Assembly (NCBI GenBank): GCA_964486825.1
Contig: CAZAQS010000005.1
Location: 1-53,266 of the forward strand
Reading direction: 5' to 3'
DNA from: CAZAQS01 sp964486825
GTDB taxonomy: Bacteria > Chloroflexota > Anaerolineae > Anaerolineales > UBA4823
DNA length: 53,266 nt
Position numbers and translations under genes: made by a program. The notes beneath the pieces were generated by a model. It made no database searches. It was not told where the DNA came from and saw only the letters and a program-made list of their open reading frames with translations. Shown in pieces: positions 42,287 to 51,021 of the stretch. The stretch's first letter is position 1. The number at the start of each line of letters is the position of its first letter.

Positions 42287-42292
42287 GGAAAA

Positions 42293-43609
42293 TCACCAAG
42301 TTGAATCCGTTTTATGAGACTTGTAATTATCCGGTTGACGCAGCCAGAGCGATACCTGGGAGGGCTGCATCGTCTCCTCGACCACGTCGATCAAGCGCTC
42401 GGAAAGCTGGCTGAGGTCGACTTCATCCCGGAGTGATGCGCTGAAATCGGATAAAGTGCAAGCCGCGTCGTATTTCTGGCGGTAGAACCGGCGGTCGATG
42501 CTCCTCTGAACGCGCCGCTGGAGGGGCACAGCCAGGGAAGCGATCACCAGCGTCGAAAGCACGGTCACAATCTCGGATTGGCCCTGGCCTGTCAACGACC
42601 TGAAAATTGTCTGTAGCAGCACCACGACGGCAAAATAGATCACTGCCAGGGTACTGGTAAGAATACTATATACGATTGCCCGATTGATGAGGATATCGAT
42701 ATCCCACAAACGGTAACGCAGGATTGCAATGGCAAACGAGAGAGGGAATAATAACGCAGCCAGCGTAAAAATGGAAAGCCCGCCCAGGCGAAGGGCCATC
42801 GAAATGGCAAAAAATGAAGAGCCGACCCTTTGATACATCATGTTCGACACAACCGGGGATGACAGAGAGGGTACGATAACAAAGGGAACAAAATAAGCGA
42901 ATGGACCCAAAACCGCCGCGGTCAGGCCAAAGGAACCCCACTTGGCCTGCTGCTTTTGAAGAGGACTGGACACGTTGGTGTAGCGGTAACCCTGCACGTA
43001 GATCGCCAGGCTCGACCAAACCAGGAGAACCGAGAGCTGAGCAAAAGTCGGCCAGCTGGTCAGGCTGAGGGATGAGTTCGGGATCAATATCGCCGGCAAC
43101 ATTAGGGCAGCCCAGGTTATGGCTAACCAGCGCGTCCAGGAGGGGACAAAACGCCCTGTCGGAAACAGGTATAAAAGCACCATGCAGGAAACCAGCCCTG
43201 TATAAACCACCATATTCACCAGCGTCCGTAACAAGGGAAGGACTGTTCCGGGAGCGTACATGACGGATAACGATGTCGTAGCGCCGTTCGTAACCAAAGC
43301 CACCGAGACCAGCAAGGCCATCCAATCCTGCCCCTTCCTCAAGAAAATCACACCGGCGATCAATACATGACCCAGGATTAAAAGGAGGGTAAGAGAGATG
43401 ACATAGATTGCATACCCGGATGGGGAAATTCCCAGGTTCTGAAGGGCGCGCGCATCGGCAGACATGAGCTGCTCATAGCGCTCAGGGATACCCAGGAATG
43501 CCAGGGATAAGGTCAGCAGGGTTAGAATTACCCAACCTATACGAGCGAGTTGAAACCAACGGCCGCCCGATTGCCAGTCAAGGCGCGTCAAGCTGATACT
43601 AGTCATCAA
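42293..43609 (-). CDS. Membrane protein resembling 7TM sensor N-termini, truncated before any kinase domain
   Basis: 438 residues. About ten hydrophobic helices span residues 20-370, with LLYLFPTGRFVPSW and AILRYRLWDIDILINRAIVYSILT, which recur in Chloroflexota sensor histidine kinases and their orphans. The C-terminal ~70 residues begin like a GAF or dimerisation region (RRFYRQKYDAACTLSDFSASL) but stop at once, so no HisKA/HATPase is encoded. Its ATG overlaps the cytochrome c stop by 4 bp. The stop lies just before the aro promoter. Function unknown; sensing linked to the cytochrome is a guess. Confidence 0.8.
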   Translation of the reverse strand: MMTSISLTRLDWQSGGRWFQLARIGWVILTLLTLSLAFLGIPERYEQLMSADARALQNLGISPSGYAIYVISLTLLLILGHVLIAGVIFLRKGQDWMALLVSVALVTNGATTSLSVMYAPGTVLPLLRTLVNMVVYTGLVSCMVLLYLFPTGRFVPSWTRWLAITWAALMLPAILIPNSSLSLTSWPTFAQLSVLLVWSSLAIYVQGYRYTNVSSPLQKQQAKWGSFGLTAAVLGPFAYFVPFVIVPSLSSPVVSNMMYQRVGSSFFAISMALRLGGLSIFTLAALLFPLSFAIAILRYRLWDIDILINRAIVYSILTSTLAVIYFAVVVLLQTIFRSLTGQGQSEIVTVLSTLVIASLAVPLQRRVQRSIDRRFYRQKYDAACTLSDFSASLRDEVDLSQLSERLIDVVEETMQPSQVSLWLRQPDNYKSHKTDSTW

Positions 43610-44511
43610 TAACTATTACCTTCCCTGAGAGGCTGATCTTCTACCGGAGGTAATGATCTCAGGTAAAGCCAAACCGCGCTCAGTTCCTCATCTGTCATCT
43701 GGCCGATCAAGGGATACGGCATCATCATAGGATCAAGTTTAGTCCCGTCCGGTTTTTCACCCGTCCTGAGAGTATGGATAAAATCCTCTTCTGTCCATTG
43801 GCCCAGATCCCCCCCAGGAGTCAGGTTCAAGCCACTGCCAGGCTGCAATCCACCGGCCAGATTCTCTCCATGGCAGGCGGCGCATACGTTAGCCAGGTAG
43901 CGTCCATATTCCAGCGTGACGCCCGCAGTTGGTTTAGGAGGAGGAGGCTGGCCATGGTCGATCACGGCAGCCGGCAGCAAGGTTGGGTCCTGTAGGAGAA
44001 TCCAGCGTGCCATTGGACCGAGCTGAGTTGGTGGAATGACCTTATTCACGGGGGGCACCGTTTTGAGGTAAGCAATCATCGCCCCAATATCTTCACCGCT
44101 AAACGCCTGGTAGAAATGGGACTGCATGAAAATCAAGGACTTTCCGTCCCGGCCGAGGCCATGCCGGATGGAATTGACCCAATCCGAGTCGCTATAATCC
44201 TGGCCGATGCCCCCTTCCCCGGAAGTCAGGTTCGGGATGGCTAAACGACCGACCAGGGGACCATCGTCGAAGACATCTCCCGATAGGTCTGGACCATGAC
44301 ATTCCGAGCACATACCCATCGTAATGACCAGGTGCTCTCCTCTCTTGATCGACTCAGGGTCGGAAGGAACAACCAGGTACTCCTGGGGTAAAGGATAAAC
44401 CCGGTTAATTCTCTCTTCGGTAATGTAATAGACAGCAGCCAACGATAAAATGGTAAGGCCAATGAAAACACCGAGGATGACAGCCAGCCACCTGAGAACA
44501 GTCTTATGCAA
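43606..44511 (-). CDS. Membrane-anchored diheme cytochrome c
   Basis: 301 residues from a TTG start with AAGGAG 8 nt upstream. An uncleaved N-terminal helix (about residues 7-30) is followed by two cytochrome c domains with haem motifs CSECH (C68-H72) and CAACH (about residues 211-215). Nearby methionines (MMMPYPLIGQMTDEEL, MQSHFYQAFSGEDIGAMIAYL) may be axial ligands. This architecture resembles the cytochrome subunits of alcohol or aldehyde dehydrogenases and other electron-transfer partners. No dehydrogenase is adjacent. It lies under the triple-repeat promoter C. Confidence 0.92.
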   Translation of the reverse strand: MHKTVLRWLAVILGVFIGLTILSLAAVYYITEERINRVYPLPQEYLVVPSDPESIKRGEHLVITMGMCSECHGPDLSGDVFDDGPLVGRLAIPNLTSGEGGIGQDYSDSDWVNSIRHGLGRDGKSLIFMQSHFYQAFSGEDIGAMIAYLKTVPPVNKVIPPTQLGPMARWILLQDPTLLPAAVIDHGQPPPPKPTAGVTLEYGRYLANVCAACHGENLAGGLQPGSGLNLTPGGDLGQWTEEDFIHTLRTGEKPDGTKLDPMMMPYPLIGQMTDEELSAVWLYLRSLPPVEDQPLREGNSY

Positions 44512-44621
44512 ATTCTTATCTCCTTAATGCCCCGAATCATATCCACCCCTGGGCTTCCAGCGCGAGGCGCGCCTTCCCATCTCACCACCCGGAGCTCCTA
44601 TACCCAATCTTTATAGAACTG

Positions 44622-44665
44622 ATTCTACTCTGGCAGCGTCTCCAAAACGTTACGAAAGCGTTACC
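44622..44665 (-). promoter_or_regulatory. Triple direct-repeat promoter, site C (cytochrome c operon)
   Basis: Read leftward: GGTAACG (44665-44659), CGTAACG (44654-44648), GGAGACG (44643-44637), 9 nt, then TAGAAT (44627-44622). Heptamers repeat at exactly 11 bp. It lies 61 bp from the divergent BTAD regulator start and about 110 nt from the cytochrome start. Confidence 0.75.
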
Positions 44666-44725
44666 ACATCTTCCCCAGAAGGATTAAAGAGACTAAAATA
44701 AGTTCATACGGGAGGGATTATATTT

Positions 44726-47683
44726 TTGACAGGATTGCGCATATTCCTGCTTGGGATACCCCGGATCGAAGCAAATAGCGTACAGGTTGATGTAGACACG
44801 CGTAAAGCCACTGCTCTGCTGGCCTATTTGGTTGTATCCCGCAGCGGTCAAAGCCGGGACAGCCTGGCAGCCATGTTTTGGCCGGAATACGATCAATCTC
44901 ATGCCCGAGCGGCATTGAGACGCACCCTATCCGTATTAAAAAAAGCGCTGGCAGGCAATTGGCTATTGATTGAACGGGAAGCAATTTCGCTGGACTTCAA
45001 CCAATCACTATGGATCGACCTCGATGAATTCCAGGACCAGATTGAGGCATGCAAGAAGCACGGGCACTCGGAACAGGCCGTCTGCCTGGCTTGCCTTGAA
45101 CCCTTATCCCAGGCAGCTGACCTATACCGGGATGGTTTTATGTCCGGTTTCACATTGCGGGATAGCCCGAACTTCGATGATTGGCAATTGCTGCAATCAG
45201 AGAGCTTGCGCAGAGACCTGAATAATGTCCTGGAAAGGCTGGTCGAAATTCATTCTAGGCTAGGAGATTGGGAAGCAGGCATCCGTACTGCCAGACGATG
45301 GTTATCCCTCGACCCCCTGCATGAAGAAGCCCACCGGCAACTGATGAAATTGTACACGTGGTCAGGCCACCGGGGTGCGGCCCTCAAACAGTACCAGGAT
45401 TGCATCCGGATCCTGGAGAGAGAGCTGGGCGTTTATCCGCTGGAAGAGACCAACGCCCTTTACCTGGCTATTCGAGATAATATCCCTCTGGAGAAACCTA
45501 AGGCCATCGAAGGGCTTCCCGGGGTGGAGATTGACCGCCCGGTTCAACTAGAGCAAGCGGTTTCTGTCACACCTGCCCAGCGCCCTGGAAAAGGCATGCT
45601 CCCGATGGTTGGGCGGGATAAGGAATGGGAGCAGATGAAGCAGGTCTACGGGTCTGTGGAATCGAGCGGCAGGTTGATCGTCCTGGAAGGTGAGGCCGGT
45701 ATCGGGAAAACGCGCCTGGCGGAGGAATTTCTGGCGCATGTGCAGGCCTTGGGGGGCTTCATTTTCACAGCTCGCTGCTATGAAGGTGAAACCAATCTGG
45801 CTTATGGGACTTTTGCGGAGGCCTTGAGGGGCGCATTGGGAAAGGAAGGCTATCTCGAGCGCCTGGGGCAGATCCCAAAACACTGGTTAAGTGAAGGAGC
45901 CCGTCTTGTGCCTGAGATTTCAGAGCTGCTCCACGGGCTGCCCGAAGCGCCACCCTTAAACGAGCCGGGCGCCCAAACTCGCGTATTCGAAGGCATCCTG
46001 CAATTGATCCTGGAGACAAGCCTTGGTGACCGGCCTGGCGTTCTTTTTATCGACGACGTGCATTGGGCCGACGCCGCCTCCCTGGATATGCTGGCATACC
46101 TGGTCCGGCGCTTGCCGAAACATCCCCTGGTGGTGCTGTTAACCTTGAGGAGTGAAGCTACACCCACCTCCCCTACCATCCAACGTGTGCTAGCCGATGC
46201 CCGTAGAGCAGAGGTCAGCACGCACTTGCCAGTTTCGAGGCTGAGCGAGTCCGAGGTGGACGAGCTTCTGAAGGCAGCCCGGTCTGGCCCTAGGAGTCTC
46301 CCTTCTCACCTGGGTCATGACCTCTACAAAGAGAGTGAAGGCCTGGCCTTCTTTGTGGTGGAATACCTGGCGGCAATGCCTGAGGATATCTCGAGCTTCC
46401 AGTTTGGTGAACTCCCCGGCAGCGGCCTCGATCTATTGCACTCTCGTCTATCAGCAGTCAGTGAGACGGGCTGGCAACTGCTCACAGCGGCGGCGGTAAT
46501 CGGACGCTCGTTTGATTTTGAAACGTTGCGTGAAGCCAGCGGGCGCAGCGAAGAAGAAGTCGCAGCAGAGATGGAAGTGCTGGCGCGGCGCGGATTAATC
46601 AGGGAATATCCTGGTGGAGAAGGGAACGGAAACCCAACCTATGACTTCAGCCACGAGAAGCTCCGCTCCTTGGTATATGCAGAAACCAGCCTGGGGCGGC
46701 GGCGCATCCTGCACAGGCGGGCTGCAGATGCATTGTCTGGACGCAGCCGCCCGGTCACCCAATCGATCTCAAGCCAAATCGCCTATCATTACGAGCAAGC
46801 CGGGCGCGTTGCTCAGGCTACAGAATTTTACCGCATGGCAGGTGAATATGCTGCCAGGTTATTTGCGAACCGAGAAGCGATCGACCACTTTAGAAAGGCT
46901 TTGGATTCGAGCGAAAGAGCGGGGAAAGACCAAGATAAGTCTGGGATCTACGAAGCAATCGGGGACCTACAGACCTTGTTGGGAGAATACCAGGAGGGCA
47001 TCAAACACTACCAGGCCGCCTTGCAGATGCGAGAAACCGACCAGCGCGCTGGCCTTTTCCACAAAATTGGCGGGGTCTACGACCGGATGGGTGAATGGGC
47101 AGAGGCCGAGGTAAATTTCAAACAAGCCCTGAACATTCGAAAGGGTGAAATTGGTAAGCGGCGGAAAGCCCAAATCTACGCCGACTGGAGCTTGACGGCC
47201 CACCATTCAAACCAGCCCGAGCACGCCCTGGAGCTAGCCCGGCAGGCGCTTTCCCTGGCTGAGCATGCCGGAGATAAACGCACGCTGGCCCAGGTACACA
47301 ATCTATTAGGGGTGCTCGCCCGCAGCCAGGAGGATTTAGAAAAAGCTTGTGATCACCTCGAGCACAGCCTGAAGCTGGCAGAAGTCCTGGGAGACCAGGG
47401 AGCTCAAGCGGCCGCGTTGAATAATATGGCCTTGGTGAGCAGCCAGGATGGGAATTTGGAGCTCGCTATCCGGCTTTCTGAAAGAGCATTGGAGATGAGC
47501 GCATCAAGGGGAGACAGGCATCGTGAAGCTGCTCTGCATAATAACCTGGCAGACCTGCATCATGCTGCTGGAGAACCTCAGGCAGCCATGGAACATTTGA
47601 AGAAAGCCGTGTCGATCTATGCTGAGATCGGTATACAGGCCGGGTCCTGGCAGCCGGAGATTTGGAAGTTAACGGAGTGGTAG
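44726..47683 (+). CDS. BTAD/SARP-like transcriptional regulator with AAA ATPase and TPR domains
   Basis: 985 residues from a TTG start (GGAGGG 9 nt upstream). The N-terminal winged helix (about 1-95: TALLAYLVVSRSG, RDSLAAMFWPEYDQSHARAALRR) and BTAD domain (about 100-245: LDPLHEEAHRQLMKLY, RILERELGVYPLEET) form a SARP-like module. The AAA/STAND ATPase comes next (about 290-560: Walker A EGEAGIGKTRLAEEF, Walker B VLFIDDVHWADAASLDML), then a TPR array (about 690-960). Proteins of this build activate transcription after a signal acts on the ATPase/TPR part. SARP-type winged helices bind 11-bp direct repeats, and one such array lies in its own upstream region. Confidence 0.9.
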   Translation: MTGLRIFLLGIPRIEANSVQVDVDTRKATALLAYLVVSRSGQSRDSLAAMFWPEYDQSHARAALRRTLSVLKKALAGNWLLIEREAISLDFNQSLWIDLDEFQDQIEACKKHGHSEQAVCLACLEPLSQAADLYRDGFMSGFTLRDSPNFDDWQLLQSESLRRDLNNVLERLVEIHSRLGDWEAGIRTARRWLSLDPLHEEAHRQLMKLYTWSGHRGAALKQYQDCIRILERELGVYPLEETNALYLAIRDNIPLEKPKAIEGLPGVEIDRPVQLEQAVSVTPAQRPGKGMLPMVGRDKEWEQMKQVYGSVESSGRLIVLEGEAGIGKTRLAEEFLAHVQALGGFIFTARCYEGETNLAYGTFAEALRGALGKEGYLERLGQIPKHWLSEGARLVPEISELLHGLPEAPPLNEPGAQTRVFEGILQLILETSLGDRPGVLFIDDVHWADAASLDMLAYLVRRLPKHPLVVLLTLRSEATPTSPTIQRVLADARRAEVSTHLPVSRLSESEVDELLKAARSGPRSLPSHLGHDLYKESEGLAFFVVEYLAAMPEDISSFQFGELPGSGLDLLHSRLSAVSETGWQLLTAAAVIGRSFDFETLREASGRSEEEVAAEMEVLARRGLIREYPGGEGNGNPTYDFSHEKLRSLVYAETSLGRRRILHRRAADALSGRSRPVTQSISSQIAYHYEQAGRVAQATEFYRMAGEYAARLFANREAIDHFRKALDSSERAGKDQDKSGIYEAIGDLQTLLGEYQEGIKHYQAALQMRETDQRAGLFHKIGGVYDRMGEWAEAEVNFKQALNIRKGEIGKRRKAQIYADWSLTAHHSNQPEHALELARQALSLAEHAGDKRTLAQVHNLLGVLARSQEDLEKACDHLEHSLKLAEVLGDQGAQAAALNNMALVSSQDGNLELAIRLSERALEMSASRGDRHREAALHNNLADLHHAAGEPQAAMEHLKKAVSIYAEIGIQAGSWQPEIWKLTEW

Positions 47684-47693
47684 GGGGACAGGC

Positions 47694-50600
47694 CTAATGG
47701 ATGCGCCACAACCTTTCAACCCGCAAAGTAGGCTCACCGCTGGTAGTGTTCCGTTCGAGCCATCCCTCCAGGATATAAGGACCGTGCCCCGAGATTTGTG
47801 ACCGGTGGCGGCGATAGACGTCAGAGTATATTATTGTATCCAACATCCCTTCCAGGTCCTCCAGGGATAAGTAATAGAGCGGTTCGCCTTTCGGGCTATT
47901 ATAGCGCCGCCAGATCTGGCGCATACCGGCGACACGGACCTGCTGACCCACCCGTGCAGCTGCTTCAAGGGTATTCAAGGCTCCAGAATCAGAAATCTGG
48001 TTGGCGTACAGCTCGAGTGGGTGCGCCTCGACGCTCACCCCCAGGATGCTTTCCTGGGCATCCATTTTTTCAGCCAGCGACCAATCCTCCCCCTGAACAT
48101 CCTGGGCCCCAGCTATCTGGAGGCTGAATAAGGGCAGTTGTCCACCACGCCAACCACCTCCTTCAAGCTGTCCTAATAGGCTGGGAATGGTTCCCAAGCC
48201 GCTCAGGCCCCCAACCCTGACAAGGTTTTCGACTTCGCTCGGGCGCGGGTCTGCACGTGCCAGGAAATCGGACAGGGACAGGAAGGGACGCTGGCGCAGG
48301 ACACGCGTCATCGTCCGGCGTGTCAGGTCACGAACCTGGTCCAGGCCCATATATAGGATGGGCTGTTGGTCCTGGTATTGAACGCTGAACTCACGTTTCG
48401 AGAAGTTTATATGAGGAGGCCGGAGGGTTAACCCGCGCCGGCGTGCTTCCGTCAGGTACACCCGCTGGCTATAATACCCGCCCCAGTTCGCCAGGACGGC
48501 AGTTATAAATTCAGCCGGAAAATGTACCTTACACCAGGCCGATCTCCAGGCGATTTGGGCATAGGAAGCCGCGTGCGCTTTCGGAAAACCATACCCGGCA
48601 AAAGCAGCCATCAGCTCCCAGACCCGCTCGGAAACGCTCTCTGGAACTGCGCTTCTCTCCAGCGCTCCGGCCAAAAATTTCTCCTTGAGTGACTGCATCT
48701 GCTTGCCTGGATCGAAATGGCTCATAGCTCGCCTCAAGAGATCAGCGTCCGACAGGCTCAGCCCGGCCAGCTCGTGCGCAATTCGTAGTACCTGTTCCTG
48801 GTACAAGATCACTCCGTAGGTGTCATCCAACAGGGGGGTCAGAGACGGGTGAAGTTGTTCGGGAGGTTCGAGGCCGCGGTGCCTCCGGACGAAGGCGTCC
48901 TTGAGACCACCGGTCAGTGGGCCAGGACGGTAAAGGGCCAGGGCTGCCATGATATCATCGATGGAACGAGCATGGATTTCCTTCAGCGTGGCGCGCATGC
49001 CGGGACTCTCGATCTGGAAACAGCCTAACGTGCCGCCGCTTTCCACCAGATCAGAGACCCCGGCATCGGTTTCGGGGATGGCTTCCAATACTTCCACGGT
49101 TGAGGCTGCTCTGGTGAACCTCTCCAAATCAGGGCTCATTTCTTTGGACTGCTCCAGATCTAAATGATTGAAAATGACCTGAGCAACATCTCCTAAGACG
49201 GTCAACCCGCGAATACCGAGCAGATCAATTTTGACCAGCCCAAGGCGCTCGACCGAATCGAGATCAAACTGGGTGATCAAGACCCCTTTCGCAGCCAACA
49301 TGGTAGGAACCAGGTCGGTCAGCGGCCCTGAGGAGATAACTATCCCTCCTGGATGGACGGAAAGGTGTCGAGGGATGCCCAAAAGGAGATCTGCGTCTCG
49401 AAAGATAGCCTGGTGCAGTGAGGAAGGATAACGCTCCGCCAGCTCAGCATACGCAGGCCCGCTTACGGCTGCTGGTGGTCCCCAGCCCCGATAGGGAAGG
49501 TTATCTGCCAGCACTTTGACCTCGGCGGGAGGCAGGCCATAGGCTTTGGCGGTCTCCCGCAAGGCCGACCTGCGCCGGAAGCGGTTGATCGTACATACAG
49601 TCGCCACACGCTCTGCCCCGTAGTGTTTATATACATAATCGATCACCTCCTCACGGCGGCGGGAGCACAGGTCCGTGTCGATATCAGGAGGCGTGGCTCG
49701 CGCCGGGTTGAGGAAACGCTCGAAGTAGAGCTTGAGGCGCATGGGATCAGGTGTGGTGATCCCCAGGCAGTGAGCGACCAGGGAGGAGGCTGCCGAGCCA
49801 CGCGAGGAAAACGGCACACCCGCCTCCCTTGCAAAGCCAAGGATTTCTTCCATGATCAGGAACAGAGAAGCATAACCCAGGCTGTCAATCACCGATAGCT
49901 CCTGCTTCAGGCGGTCCTGGATATCCACATCGAGTCCGCGGCCCGTATCCGCATACAAACGGAGCGCTCCTGCCTGGCTTTTCTCTGCCAGCAACTGTAT
50001 GGGAGTAAGCCCGCCGGTCTCTCCAATGGAAGGGTAATGGTGAATGCCCAATGGCAGCTCGAGCCGGCAACGATCAGCCACTTCAACAGAGGCTTGCAAG
50101 GCTTTGGCTGCCAGGTTGGATGGCAGGCTGGCGAACCTGCGGTGAATCTCGGCTTCGGAGAGGAAGTAAGCATCAGGGAGGGCCGCTTGATCTGGTTCAA
50201 GCGCTTCAAGAGGGCGGTTGAGACGAATGGCAGAACCTACCCGTTGCAGGTGAGCCTGCCCTGGATGTAGATAATGAATTGAATGGGTAGCGACGAGAGG
50301 CGTCCCGCAGTGGCGGGCCAGCCGGGCAAGGCCGGTTACCCAGGCCGCGTCTTGAGTGGTATGCATCTGGATCTCGACATATAGCCTGTTCTGGAAGACC
50401 TCCTCGAGATGAACCAGGAGTTTGAGTGCAGCCGCTTCCCCGGATTGCTGGAAGAGATGCGCCAGGGGACCGCGGCTACCGCCCGTCAGGCAGATCAGTC
50501 CGCGACTATCCTCAGCAAGCTGCTCGAATGCCAATGAGCGTCCCTCTTCTTGAGAGACAGTTGCATGCAGGCGGCTGCTCAGGCGGCATAAGGAGGACCA

Positions 50601-50882
50601 GCCCTGGAGATCCATGGCGAACAAGATCAGGCCGTTGGCAGAGCCGGATGCAAGCGTGTGTACGACCTTTGGCAAACTTACTCCCAGCTCCAACCCCAGG
50701 AGCGGGCGCACATTGAACGCCTGGCAGGCCTCGTAGAACTCAACCGCCCCGGTCAGGCTGCTCCTGTCGGCCAACCCCAGGGCCTGCATACCATGCTGAG
50801 ATGCAGCCTGGGCTAACTCGGCAGGCGAACATAGACCGTCTAGGAAGGAGTAATAGGATCGTGCGCGCAAGTGAACAAACAT
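47694..50882 (-). CDS. dnaE: DNA polymerase III alpha subunit, DnaE type (probably the error-prone DnaE2/ImuC-like branch)
   Basis: 1062 residues from the ATG at 50882; the frame continues to a TTG at 50933 with no better start signal. PHP domain (about 1-200: FVHLRARSYYSFLDGLCSPAEL), with a divergent metal site since the usual HxH is HxR. The palm catalytic aspartates are in PPDIDTDLCSRRREEVIDYV. The YLSVHPGGIVIS-like HLSVHPGGIVISSGPLTDLVP and FDLDSVERLGLVKIDLLG segments resemble DnaE2. A C-terminal OB fold follows (about 960-1060). Replicative DnaE is usually 1150 or longer. No imuA/imuB is adjacent, so the branch is inference. Confidence 0.85.
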   Translation of the reverse strand: MFVHLRARSYYSFLDGLCSPAELAQAASQHGMQALGLADRSSLTGAVEFYEACQAFNVRPLLGLELGVSLPKVVHTLASGSANGLILFAMDLQGWSSLCRLSSRLHATVSQEEGRSLAFEQLAEDSRGLICLTGGSRGPLAHLFQQSGEAAALKLLVHLEEVFQNRLYVEIQMHTTQDAAWVTGLARLARHCGTPLVATHSIHYLHPGQAHLQRVGSAIRLNRPLEALEPDQAALPDAYFLSEAEIHRRFASLPSNLAAKALQASVEVADRCRLELPLGIHHYPSIGETGGLTPIQLLAEKSQAGALRLYADTGRGLDVDIQDRLKQELSVIDSLGYASLFLIMEEILGFAREAGVPFSSRGSAASSLVAHCLGITTPDPMRLKLYFERFLNPARATPPDIDTDLCSRRREEVIDYVYKHYGAERVATVCTINRFRRRSALRETAKAYGLPPAEVKVLADNLPYRGWGPPAAVSGPAYAELAERYPSSLHQAIFRDADLLLGIPRHLSVHPGGIVISSGPLTDLVPTMLAAKGVLITQFDLDSVERLGLVKIDLLGIRGLTVLGDVAQVIFNHLDLEQSKEMSPDLERFTRAASTVEVLEAIPETDAGVSDLVESGGTLGCFQIESPGMRATLKEIHARSIDDIMAALALYRPGPLTGGLKDAFVRRHRGLEPPEQLHPSLTPLLDDTYGVILYQEQVLRIAHELAGLSLSDADLLRRAMSHFDPGKQMQSLKEKFLAGALERSAVPESVSERVWELMAAFAGYGFPKAHAASYAQIAWRSAWCKVHFPAEFITAVLANWGGYYSQRVYLTEARRRGLTLRPPHINFSKREFSVQYQDQQPILYMGLDQVRDLTRRTMTRVLRQRPFLSLSDFLARADPRPSEVENLVRVGGLSGLGTIPSLLGQLEGGGWRGGQLPLFSLQIAGAQDVQGEDWSLAEKMDAQESILGVSVEAHPLELYANQISDSGALNTLEAAARVGQQVRVAGMRQIWRRYNSPKGEPLYYLSLEDLEGMLDTIIYSDVYRRHRSQISGHGPYILEGWLERNTTSGEPTLRVERLWRIH

Positions 50883-51005
50883 AAGCTTATGGGGTCCAAA
50901 GGAAACATCATCTGTCCAATCCCCATTATACAAGTTTGGCGGAACTTAAATAATTTGATCCGGTAATACAAGGAAACGACCGTACGGGAAGCTGGCCCAG
51001 GCTTG

Positions 51006-51021
51006 TATAATAAATGGGATG
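51006..51021 (+). promoter_or_regulatory. Extended -10 immediately before the Mut7-C gene (leaderless mRNA likely)
   Basis: TGTATAAT ends at 51011 and the start codon begins at 51019. A transcript starting the usual 7-8 nt downstream would begin at the ATG itself. No ribosome-binding site is visible and no -35 match is found 17 bp upstream. Confidence 0.55.
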
